The translations under genes were made by a program, and so were the position numbers. DNA of 64,000 nucleotides from Ananas comosus (taxonomy: Eukaryota > Streptophyta > Magnoliopsida > Poales > Bromeliaceae). The notes under the pieces were generated by a model. It was not told the DNA's origin. It saw only the letters and a program-made list of their open reading frames with translations, and ran no database searches. The stretch lies in the NCBI RefSeq assembly GCF_001540865.1, contig NW_017893349.1, positions 42,172 through 106,171 on the forward strand, in the 5' to 3' direction. This document shows positions 10,897 to 21,905 of the stretch, piece by piece; position 1 is the stretch's first letter, and every line of letters starts with the position of its first letter.

Positions 10897-11781
10897 AGAA
10901 GGCCGCAGACTGCGCTAAAAAATGCGGGCCTTGTCCTCGTCGTCCCTCACAACAAGCGGTACACAGTGTAGTATCCGGGAGAACTCCCTCTCGTATTTAG
11001 CCATTGACCGCTCGTCCTGGCGCAAGCTGCACAAATCCTGCTCCGTCTTCCTCTTGACGCTGGTCGGGAAGTGGTGCGCCAATAGAAGCTCCTTGAACCT
11101 CGTCCAAGTAATCGCTGCCAAGTCGGTGTTGGGGCTGTCCTGGATATCCAACCACCAACGGTAGGCCTCGCCGTCCAGAAAATGGGTGACGAGCCAAACT
11201 CTGTCCCTCTCCTCGACGAAGGTATCTCGAAACAGCTTCTCCATGTGCATCAAACACTTCTCAACAATCCAGTGGTCGACGTTCTCGCCATCAAACGTCC
11301 TCGGGCTGCACCTCCTGAACTCACCGAGGCGCTCCATGAGCCGATCCCGCTCTGCTCCCTCAGCCATCACGGGGAAAGTCGCCCTTGTCGCTGGTCTCTG
11401 AACTGGTAGTGCCGCAGCCACCTCCTCCCGGGGTGCGATCGCCGGTGCTGCACGTGAAGAACTGGGCGCGGGGGACAGCGCCCTCGGTGCGACGTTCACC
11501 ACGGGTGCTAGCGGTGTGGGACCCTGGGTCTCCCTCGAAGCTGCCGCTTGCTGAAGTAGGAGGTCCTCCAGATGCTTCATTCGCGCCTCCTGCCGCTGAG
11601 CCATCTCAGCCTGTCGCTGCGCCGCTGCCGTCTGCTGCGCCAACAGATCAGTGAGAACCGCAAGCTGGGCCCTCAAGTCACGGACCTCACTAGATCCGGA
11701 AGTAACGGAGGTCTCGACCTCCTCGGGATGTGCCGCATCATCCGCCCCGGCAGACTGGGAGCGTGTAATCGGCATCGTCAC
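10897..11781 (-). pseudogene. gag: Gypsy gag, interrupted by the Sirevirus insertion
   Basis: The frame opens at MTMPITRSQSAG (11781). Residues 30-75 form a Gln/Ala-rich coiled coil (LRAQLAVLTDLLAQQTAAAQ). A Pro/Ala-rich linker follows, then a Retrotrans_gag domain (about 145-288) with GEFRRCSPRTFDGE, EKLFRDTFVEERDRVWLVTH, AYRWWLDIQ, FKELLLAHHFP and LRQDERSMAKYEREFSRI. A TAG at 10915-10917 falls in RIF-stop-RSLRPS, where relatives read through. Coding homology continues to 10897 and is then cut by the LTR of the Copia element. The rest of gag and pol should resume left of the window. Gag here would have formed the particle of a chromovirus-type Gypsy. Confidence 0.88.
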
Positions 11782-12095
11782 TACAAAACATAAAAGCGCA
11801 AGTTAGTAACACACGCTATCGCATCCCCGCTCAAAATAACCCAAACCCCGAATCATGCGAAAGTGGGGAAGTATCCTTCACTACCAACTCCCGATGTTAC
11901 GTTGTCGGCCGCCAACGTAACCCTCTGCGGAGTTAGAAGCCATATACTCCGATCGAACTCTAACTTTTTAGAGTTATCATAAACCCAATCAGGATACTTT
12001 CGCTCACAAGTCAAATAGACCTCGTCTCTCACGAGCCTACTTCCTAAAGTCAAACCGGCCTAAGGTTCGCTAGGTCCCCTAAGACTCAACCCTAG
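11782..12095 (-). other. Gypsy 5' leader
   Basis: About 310 bp between PBS and gag without an ORF of note, as usual for an untranslated leader. Confidence 0.6.
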
Positions 12096-12107
12096 GCTCT
12101 GATACCA
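12096..12107 (-). promoter_or_regulatory. Primer-binding site of the Gypsy element
   Basis: TGGTATCAGAGC on the minus strand, 8 bp from the LTR edge at 12116. Confidence 0.9.
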
Positions 12108-12115
12108 AATTAATC

Positions 12116-14817
12116 TGTCACGCCCCGGGACCGGCGGAGGCCCTCCCGGGGGCGTGCCCAGACCCGCCATATGTCAACACATATAAGGCGTCTACAATAA
12201 AAGCGAAAGTAAAAGCAAGAGATAGAACAAATAGGATAAATAGCAACTAATGATATCAGAGCGAGTAAAGTTCTATCCTCAAAACCAGAGTAAAAGAAAC
12301 ATATCTAACAATAAAAGTAGCCATAAAGTGATACAATATCAGTCTCAAAGGTACACAAAAGGGTGGTCTCTAGTACACTGGTACAGCTCTCAACCTCTCC
12401 AAAAAGAAATACATCGAGAGGTAGACCACCTAAACTCGTCTCTCGCTGAAGGGCTAACTCGAAGCGACGCCCTTCCCACGGTCCCTAGCCTCTCCCAGCG
12501 TGGAAGGCTCTGAAAGAAAATATAAAACAGAGGGTGTGAGAACTATAATTTATAGTTCCCAGTGGGCAATTACTAACCTCAGCTCATCGCACCACTAGGT
12601 CCCAAAAGAAAGGGTGAGTCAAAAGCAGTTGAAATAATAACAATGAGTAAATTGCATTTATGAAAGCATAATTAAAAGCTACTCTAATGCATTGTAATTA
12701 CATATGGCATTTATGTAATGCACCTTTATCTTGTCATGAATACTATGCCTCTACATGGCCACATGGGATATCATGAGATACTTCATGAAGTTATGAAAGT
12801 GATACTTTATCATGACTACAATGCATGTACGAAGGCAATAAACGACATCTCCTAGCATACTACATGTATGTATGAGTACCCAATTGCCCACATCTATGCT
12901 AGAAGCAAATCCAAGTAATCCAACTACTACTCTCTATCTAGTAGTGATTATCACACACTCAACATTGTGTCGGTTTCCATTTCCAAATAGGGACCTACCC
13001 AAGGTAGTCCAGCTTGTGCCGCCTAAGTGCCTGTGGTAGCCCAACATTCCTACTCTTGGAATGTATCTGTCCCACTCGATCCCGTAGGCTTCTCAACACC
13101 GCACGAGCGAACATAAGTCGCGTAGGCTAACTCCGGAGTGCCGGCTTGTGGAGAGTGACCGACACAAGCATGTGCGAATGAGCACAAATGGCAAACAAGC
13201 AAGGTCACTGTCTCAAATACTCTATCCACATGTCTCTAACATGGCAAGGTCACTAGCATCCCAAGGATCTAGCCCAATGTCTCTAAGTGATGTCCCAACA
13301 CTCACTTGCTTAGTGCCTCTTTATGACACTTAAGCATCACACTGATCAAGCCCAACTCTTGTTCTATGTTTCATTTAAACATTAATACCAATGATTACCA
13401 TAGCCCGGGCCCAATGCCTCTTTATGACATTGACCCAATTCTCAAATAGTCCAAGTTCTCAAGCCCTCTCTAGGCTTCTAAAATCCCTAATGTCACAATT
13501 GGCATATAGGTTAAATGCAAGAAAGCAAGATCCATTTTCATGATAGGGGCCATAGTTCCAAATCTCATCTAGAATGCTATGTTTCACATGCATGCTCTCT
13601 CTACTGCATAGAGGTCAAAAATCTACTATATGTAACATGAACATTTTAAGCATTCAAAAATTCACAATAAATACATATAACAAGAATATGCATGCTTTTT
13701 CATTTTACGACATTTAAAACATTAACAATGGGATTTTTCCGTTGTGTGGCTAGGTCAAACCCACCGAACCGTCGCGTGCTCCCTCGATTCGCCGAACGAA
13801 GTTGTCCACGAGCCTCGAACTACCCTAAAAGTATCGAGCGAAGAGATACACGGGCATTACGATCAACTCTAGGCTCAAACATTAATAATCACAAGAATAG
13901 GGCAAAAACTCACCTAGGGGGTAGAAACCCTCTCTCAAGTTCCAAAAGGAGGCTAGGATCCTTCAAAAGCAACCTAAACCAAGGTTCTAATCTCATAAGA
14001 TTAGCTCAAAAAGCCTCCAATCAAAAAGCCCCAAATAAACCCCAGATTTCCCATTCTAGGGTTTCATCCTCCAAAATCTACCCAAAGCTAGGTCTAGAGG
14101 GAAGAAACAAACAACCAACCTCAAGAGAACTCCAATTCAAGCTCCAAGGGTGAAGATCTTCTCTCAAGCAAGCTCCAAGTTCAAGCTCCACGCACCAAGG
14201 AAGAAGAGAGGGTGAGGAAGATGCTCCAAGTCCACTAGTAGCTCTCCAACTTCTTCTTCTTCCCTCCTTCTTCTCCTTCTCCTTCTTCTTCTTTTTCTCC
14301 TTCTTCTCTATCAAGGGTGTAGAGAGAGTTGAGAGAAGAGAAATGAGGAGAGGAGAGAGTGGATGGGTCATATAGACCCTCTATTGTAACAAAAACCAGC
14401 TAGGTCCCTCAAAAATCCAAAATTGCATCAGCCCGGTCTGGGCCATTTTCGCCCAGAAGGATCGGTCTCTCCCCAGCAGGGATCGGTCTCTCGCTGCGAA
14501 CCCGAAAAACCAACGTTCGGGAACTGGTCTCTCCCTGTGCGGGACCGGTCTCTCACTGCGAAGGCGCGCTCGGGGACCGGTCTCGCCTGCCAGGGACCGG
14601 TTGCCTCAAGGCTGCCGCAACACTGCTCACTGGGGGACCAGTCTCTCCTTCCAGGGACCGGTCCCCGAGAGTAAAAACTCTCAGGACTTGTCCAGAATTC
14701 CAGTTTTTGAACTTTTTAAGTCGGAAAACATTCTACAACCCTCCACCTAGTGTGGAAAAGCTCGAAATACCTCCAAACACTCGAACCTCGCAATTTGCAA
14801 AGGTCCAGTATGTTACA
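12116..14817 (-). repeat. Gypsy 5' LTR, family A (about 2.7 kb)
   Basis: It starts TGTCACGCCCCGGGACC on the plus strand after the PBS and ends ...CCAGTATGTTACA. The same end block (TGCAAAGGTCCAGTGTGCTA) closes the LTRs ending at 30144 and 36486 and, inverted, opens those at 33636 and 63254. It contains a pyrimidine-rich tract (14255-14310), a TATATA-type stretch near 14370 and an ACCGGT array. The flank at 14818 belongs to another LTR, so this Gypsy element inserted into an older one. Confidence 0.87.
14459..14672 (-). repeat. ACCGGT palindrome array in Gypsy LTR
   Basis: ACCGGT and one-base variants (ATCGGT, ACTGGT, ACCAGT) in GGGACCGGTCTCTC context, with CAACGTTCGGGAAC and GGGACCGGTTGCCTCAAGG spacers that parallel the Copia LTR array. 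Confidence 0.88.
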
Positions 14818-16090
14818 ATTGGGTTCTTTACTTATCATTCACTTGGTTTTCTAGGCTATTCTTGCCACAATAAGTTAGACTTTTTCTAGCTATGCTCTTT
14901 TTAATGCCAATCTCGTCGCTAATGTCAATATCACCTTGATTTACTATTGTCATGGTCCAATTCCCACATTCACGCAAGTATAGGGTTCAACAAACCTATT
15001 TTACATAGTCCTCTATCAATTTCTATGTTCAAGTACGTTAGAAACATACAACTGACTTTTAACCAACCAACACTTGTCCATTACCCTACGTGCATGATTG
15101 GAATTTACAAATATGCTCAAAATGAAGTGACATAAACATAGAAGGGAACTCGAAGGTTCCGGATAGCACCCCCTACCTTGTAGGTATGCTACGAGCTCAC
15201 GAATCGAATTCGCTGATTTATAGACCTCTATGCCGCCCGCTACGGCAATCTGTACGAAAAATGGCCGCTTCGCCAATAGCTCCGCAACCGCTCGTCGGAT
15301 CGCCAAACTGTTCGCGCCAACACGTTCATTAGCTTAACAATTAGGGCAAAAAGATATCAATCCCAAGATTGAACTCCAAAATCTCAAAACCCTAACTTAG
15401 TCCCATCACCTAGAGTCCAAGCTTTTCCTTCAAAAGCCTTGCTCAAGCTTGCTCCCACTCGTAGGAAGCTCCAACACCAAGCTTGACTCCTTCACAAGCT
15501 CCCTTGCCCAAGCTCTAGGGAGAAGGAGAGAGAGAAGAAGAAGGTTTAGAGAGAGAGAGGGAGATGTGTTTTGGGTTAGGGATGAGAAATGAGAGGAAAA
15601 GCTCATCCCTCAAACTCATATACACCCAACTTTGCACATAAGCCAAAAACCCCCTCAACTTTGAACTATTCACAGCAACCCAACCTGGGCAATTTTCGCA
15701 TAGGGGGACCAGTCTCTCCCCTCAGGGACCGGTCCCCGAGAGCACTCCTCAAGGGACTTAGCCAAATTTTCCACTTTTTCAGTTGGCTACGCGTATGGGG
15801 ACCGGTCTCTCCCTCAGGGACCGGTTCCCGTAAGTCCAAATTCCAGGACTTAGCCGCTGGGCAATTTTTCAGTCTATGGGGACCGATCTCTCCCCTCAGG
15901 GACCGGTCCCCGAGAGCTAAAATTCTGGGACTTAACCATTTCCCCAAAATTCACTCTCTCGGGTCCTACGCCATGTATATTGATTCTAATACTTATAGAA
16001 CCCATTGTAAAGCACTTTAACTCGTCCGACTCTGCGTTAGGCTCAATTCGACGAAACTCGGCACGGTTTACGGGGATGCGATACGTTACA
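14818..16090 (-). repeat. Truncated LTR, target of the Gypsy insertion
   Basis: It ends at GCGATACGTTACA (16090), an LTR edge of the same TGTAACG... type. It carries its own ACCGGT array (15705-15916), a GA-rich tract (15520-15565) and a CCGGATAGCACCCCC block seen, inverted, in other LTRs here. No PPT follows, so this may be a 5' or solo LTR. Its start is lost left of the family A insertion. Confidence 0.72.
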
Positions 16091-16273
16091 GGCATGAACA
16101 ATTAGGTAGAAACATATTATGACAATGGCATTGTGACTAGTGGCTATGTATCCTCAAGTTGAGGATTTGATCGATACTCACGATAAGTCTTGGCTTGAGG
16201 GAGGTTGCTCCCCCTCGGGCGGGCGTGGTAAAGTCCCCCCAGAGGACGGTCCCAAGGGAGGTTCGAGGCCCCC
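16091..16273. other. Unassigned spacer
   Basis: About 180 bp between two LTR edges, with a GC-rich second half. I see no gene or repeat I can name. Confidence 0.4.
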
Positions 16274-17611
16274 TGTCACGCCCCGAGACCCTGCCTATTT
16301 GGCCGGATTTGGGCACGCCGACAGGCTGCCGAACGGACAGAGTCTCCCCTGTACGTCCTAGGCATCGGAATCCATACAATACAAGAGGTTCCAACCAGGA
16401 AGAGTATTCAACATACAGATTGCATAAGGAAGTATCAAACAACATAAACAGCTACACTATAACAAGCATTCCCACAACATGCATTTTACATCTCATTTAC
16501 AATTCATTTTACAATCAACTTCCAAATACAATCAAAGTTATTACAATTTTTACTTATCTACAAGTTTGATACATCTTGTTGTTTTCATTTCCCCTCTACC
16601 CCTAGGCTATGCCGACTCGGGGTACCGCTATCTCTGGTCTCTGGGTAGGCGCTATCTATAGAGCTACGCCCTTGCCTCACACCGCCGCGCCGCTCACATG
16701 CGAACCTGTAACACCCCAAAACAACGCGGGGTGAGAACCAACTCCATGGTTCCCAGTGGGTACGGCCACCCAAGGAAAAAGCTCGACTAATAGGTCTAAG
16801 GAGGCACTGCAACATGTTAGTGCAACAATATACAACAGATATATATTCAAATTGAAATACATGTCATGTCTCACAATATGCGATATGAAATCATACAACT
16901 ATGCAACTAAGCAGTTCACTTGTAGATCCATCGATACTACTTTCAATCTTGCTATTCATAGCCCATATCAACTAGCTTTAAGGTTTCTACTTACCTTAGT
17001 TCCATAGCTCAAGCTCAACTAGTGTCTAAGGTCTCTACTGCCTTAGATTGTATCATGTACCACTAGCCTTTAGGGTTTCCACTATCCACCCGACTCAGCC
17101 TCGAGTCAATCATCGCGGACTACCGCGCACTAGCTGCATCTCTACTACAGCCTGGCTGCCGTCACAGCCTACCGCACCTCTTGACTTAGCCATCTGGCGG
17201 CGAACGCGTCGTCCTTACACAGCAAGGTCTCAAGTCATGACTTAGCTATGTGGCGATGAACTAATCGCATCTCACTCAACAATGGTTCAGGTCACGACTC
17301 AGCCATCTAACGGCGCGCGCATTGCCCTTACCCAGCAATGGTTCAAGTCAATCTAGGCGGCATAATCCAATAAGCTAAATGGGCGAGGAGAACCAACATA
17401 CCCATTTCAAGCTCAAGCTCATGGTATACCGGGCGAGGAGAACCAACATACCCGCAGTTAGGATTCTATTTATGCCAATTCACTTACCGGGCGAGGAAAA
17501 CCAACATACCCGTTGAATCACTATCGGGCAAGGAGAACCAACATACCCACAGTCTTGATTCACTTGCACTCAGTCGCAAATCTCATTCGTTGCACTATTA
17601 GCCATCATTCC
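16274..17611 (-). repeat. Truncated LTR related to family B
   Basis: It starts TGTCACGCCCCGAGACC and follows the LTR at 18719 closely through the GTAACACCCCAAAACAACG block (16708 versus 19143), then diverges. It is cut at 17612 by another LTR start. It carries a private minisatellite: GGGCGAGGAGAACCAACATA in four copies (about 17390-17550). Three copies of a roughly 60-bp GACTTAGCCATCTGGCGG unit lie at 17180-17345. Confidence 0.75.
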
Positions 17612-18718
17612 TGTCACGCCCCGAAGCCGATACCAATTTGGGCCGGCCCGAGCACGTCAAACAGACGCCGAACGGACAGAGTTTCCCCTATCCACCCAAG
17701 GCTCATCACATGTACAAATTCAAACAAGAAATGCACTAGCGGAAACATACACAAACGGCTTACACGAGGGTAAGCAATAGCCATTAGTGAAAGAAAGGAA
17801 AACTAAACATTTACAAGTACTATGATTCATTTTTGATCATATACATTGCATCCATTTACATTCATGATTCTTTGTACTTCATTACACATTTATCTCAAAA
17901 TAGGCTTTACATTCTTCTCTCAACTTCACTAGTCATCAAATACCAAAAGATGAACATAGGGTACTCTACTAACAAAATGTAAACCCAACTCAACTCTGGT
18001 GGCCTCTGCCTAAGNGTGGGTTCGGCCCCAATATCACCGACTTTTCCACTAGGACTAACTCAGGCAAAATAGAAAGGATAAGCTGAAATGTAGTAACCAA
18101 TCTACAACATGATGCTAATATGCCTGAACAAAAGCAAGGAATATGCTCAACATTAACATATGCAGATTATGCAAGTTCTTTCGTTCTTTATCTTTACACT
18201 TTGTTCTTTGTTCTTTGCTCTTTGTTCTTTATTCTTTATTCTTTAATCTCAAGGCTAACCCGGGGGTTTCGCCACATTAACTTGCTTCACATTAAGTCCA
18301 TCATCGCAGGAACTCACCCGCTAGGACCGTCCTTCGGGTTTATTCCAACCCGTGATGCATAACTCCGGAGCGCATCGCCCGAGGGGGAGCGACCGCCCTC
18401 GAGCACGGAACTCATAGCAAGTATGATCGAATCCTTAACTCAAAGGATTGTATGTTCAATCTTGACTTTACACTAACTCTAGTGTTCTTTATTTCACTTT
18501 ATTTTGCCACTCTAGCAATCGTTGTTCTTTACTTTTCTTTTACTTTTGCTATCTTTAGCATTCTTGTTCTTTGCATTTCTTGTTCTTATTGCCCCAATTT
18601 ACTTTAACTTTACACATTGTCATTTTCATCATTCTTTACATCACTTTGGTTCTTCGGCTCACCCTAACACTAGTGTCACTTTACTTTACGTTTTCGAATG
18701 CCACTCGATCTATGTCAT
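17612..18718 (-). repeat. Truncated LTR related to family C
   Basis: It starts TGTCACGCCCCGAAGCC and shares its first blocks with 43141-43596 (AACAGACGCCGAACGGACAG, CAAGCGGAAACATACA-like). TTCTTT-rich stretches lie at 18175-18250 and 18520-18590. One N is at 18015. It is cut by the family B LTR at 18719. Confidence 0.72.
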
Positions 18719-21700
18719 TGTCACGACCCGCGACCACCCACCTATTTGGCCAGGTCGTGGCGCCGCCGACAGACCGCCGAACGGACAGAGTCTCCCCTGC
18801 ACGTCCTAGGCGTCACAATCAATTCCAATACAAGAAGTTCCAACCAGAAATAGTATTCAAGCAAGATTGCATAAGAAAGGTATCAAACAACATAACACAT
18901 CCTATGTTATTACAAGCATTCCTATTAGATTCATTTTTACATCACATTTGCATTATTACATTACATTTTCTTCCAAATACAATCAATGATCGCAATATTA
19001 TTACAAGTTTGCTCTTTTTCTTTTCCCTCTACCCCTAGGCTATGCCGACTCGGGGTACCTCTATCTCTGGTCTCTGGGGTACGGCGCTATCTATGGAGCT
19101 ACGCCCTCGCCTCGCGCCGCCGCGCCGCTCACGTGTGAACCTGTAACACCCCAAAACAACGTGGGGTGAGAACCAACTCCATAGTTCCCAGTGGGTACGG
19201 CCACCAAAGGGAAAAGCTTGACCAATAGGTCTAAGGAGGCCCTGCAACATGTTAGTCCAACAGATATCCAACAGATATATATATTTAAGTATTGAAATAC
19301 ATGTTGTGCCTCACAAAATACAATATGAAATTCATGCAGTTTATGCAACCATGCAACCAACTAGTAGTTCAATCGATACTACTTTTATTCCTGTTATTCA
19401 CAGTTCAACCAATTGACTTCTAAGTTTTCCTCTATCTTAGATTCTTGTCAATTACAATTCTGCTCATAGGGTTTAACCTGCTTTTATAAGCTATCCACTC
19501 GACTCAGTCTTGAGTCAATCACACGCGGAATACCGCACAAAGTCGGGCTCAAGGTGAAGGATGTCTCACATGCACCTCAGCCCTAAATCCACTCAACTGG
19601 GATGCAACTAAAACTTATACCATGCATCAAATAGTAATGGTTTACTATCATGCTAACGAATTCGATCCATGTTTAAATAATAATGTTCAAAGACATTGTT
19701 CACTGTTCTTTTACCCAATCTGTAGCGAAGCCCTAGGGTTCGCCAATAACTCACCTTTCAATCCCAAAGTGGGGAGGGAGCTCCAAGTGCACCCAAGCCC
19801 GGGACCGTCTGCGGACCTCCATGTGGTCCGGACCTCCAAGTGGTCCTAGTCGCACGACACTCCGGAGTACTCGACGACAATCCCCTCCATGTGGGATTGG
19901 ATGGCTATACCACCCTAAACGCAGACTGTGAGCTAGATCTATCCTCTCCAAGTGAGGATACACTGTAACTAGGGTCAACACCCAATCCAATCCTCTCCAA
20001 GTGAGTAGGCTCTACAACTAGAGTCAATAATCCAATCGAATCCTCTCCAAGTGAGAATGCTCTACAACTGGAGTCAACAACCCAATCAAATCCTCTCCAA
20101 GTGAGGATGCTCTACAACTAGAGTCAATATCTCAATAACTCATCGACAACCTCTCCATGTGAGGGTACTTAGGTTTACTAAGTTCTTTATCCACAAGGCA
20201 TTTTCTAAGGGATTCACCTATCCCTAGGTTCTCAAACCTCTAGTGTCAAATACACTACATTAATGCCACTCGATATGTTCTTGTTTTCCAAAGTCAATTT
20301 CTCTAATCGACCAAGTTCAACATGCATAATTCATCTACTATGTTCCATAATATGGCAACATGCATAATTCTTCTATCATATTCAATATATGTCATCATGT
20401 ATGTGTTTCTATTTAACATAATCCACATATCATCTCATTGGTAGGTAATATCAACTACATAATATGTTTCAAGCATTCATATTATCATGTAAGCCTACCA
20501 ATACAACTATATGCATCAATGTGAATTCGTATGTTTCTTAGACATAAAGGGCGACCTAGTCGCTTCGGTAAGCACAACCCACCTCAAATCGCTTTCCGAT
20601 TGCTTGTCGACACTTGGAATCGGCCTCCCGCGGCGCCCGTAACCCGGTTTGGCCCGATCTCGCGCGCGACCACCCGAACGGCCTCCAATTCACGATCTGA
20701 AAATTAAAGGTCTTCGGTTATGTGCCACGGTGCTTCAAATCCGTTTCATGGGTTTACGATGTCGCCTCGGCCCTCCAGGCGGAAACGAAGCCTAAACGTC
20801 CGTTTCTTTAATAACTTCGCACCGGCTCGACGAATCGCCGAACCGTCTTCGCCAACGCGTTCGTTTACCTAGCAATTAGGTTTACGGAGGGTCAAATTAG
20901 ATCAAACCCTTATATTTTACAAAACCCCATTCGGAGCCCTAATATGCAATTAACCTTAAAATAATCCAAATTAAATGGATCAACATGCTAACAAAGCTCA
21001 TTAGAGGCTATTAGAACACTTAAAGCTAAGGATTAAGCCAAATTTCAAAAGCTTACCACAATGTGAACGCCGCGACGAAAATATGCCGCTCCAACGGGCG
21101 CACGAAAGCTCGATCCGTCGCCTCCAACGCATTCGCAAGCATCTTCTCCACCAACCCTCCAATTTTTAGAGAGAGATTTAGAGAGATGAGAGAGATCTCT
21201 AGAGAGAGAAGGGAGGGTTTCCCTCCCCCTCCATGCGTGTGTGTGTGTGTGTGTGTGTGGTGTGTGTGCGGCTGAAGGAGAAGAAGAGGAGTCAACACTC
21301 CACTTTAGTCAACACCACAACACTATTCACTCCCGGGCAGTTCGAAATCTGATATCTTTCGCCGGAACTCCCTGAACATCCGTTTGAGCTCAAAGTTCAC
21401 AGTTATGTTCGGTTTTATGTACTGAGTAAGAATATATTTTAAGTTTTCAGTTTCGACCCCGTTTGGTCACTGAAAACTATATCGAACTGTAATTTTTATC
21501 AGATAGCTGTCGGATTTTATTTCTCACTCTACGGGTGTCAAAAAAATATGAAACTTTAAATCTAGTCTCATAAAAATATTTCTGACTTATCCTCCAATTT
21601 TCATAATTTTCTGAGACTGTGCATTTTCTGCCTATTTATCTGTCCCGTTTCCAACAGAAAATTCTAGATCTTCTATTTTCATTTCGATTTCAGCACAAGT

Positions 21701-21890
21701 CACTTCTAACTTATGTTTTACTCCTCTAAATCCAATAAAAATAGTATCTCACACTATTTTTATTTATTTTTATTTTTATATTTAAAATTCGGTATATTAC
21801 ATTCCACCGCAACCTCACCGGAATCATTCAAATGGCTTTCAAGCCAAATGTACACCGTAACTTCCTAATTTAGAAGTCCGGTACCTTACA
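18719..21890 (-). repeat. 3' LTR of the LARD-like element
   Basis: 3172 bp, TGTCACGACCCGCGACC...GGTACCTTACA. It contains a 50-bp tandem repeat (19941-20140) and a (GT)n run (21235-21258). Confidence 0.88.
19941..20140. repeat. 50-bp minisatellite inside the LTR
   Basis: Units beginning ATCCTCTCCAAGTGAGGA start at 19941, 19990, 20040 and 20090. The sister LTR has the same array at 26025-26225, and two inverted units lie at 39240-39325 in another LTR. Confidence 0.85.
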
Positions 21891-21905
21891 TCCTCCCCTC
21901 CTTAA
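21891..21905 (-). promoter_or_regulatory. Polypurine tract of the LARD-like element
   Basis: TTAAGGAGGGGAGGA on the minus strand, directly before the LTR start TGTAAGGTACC. Confidence 0.85.
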
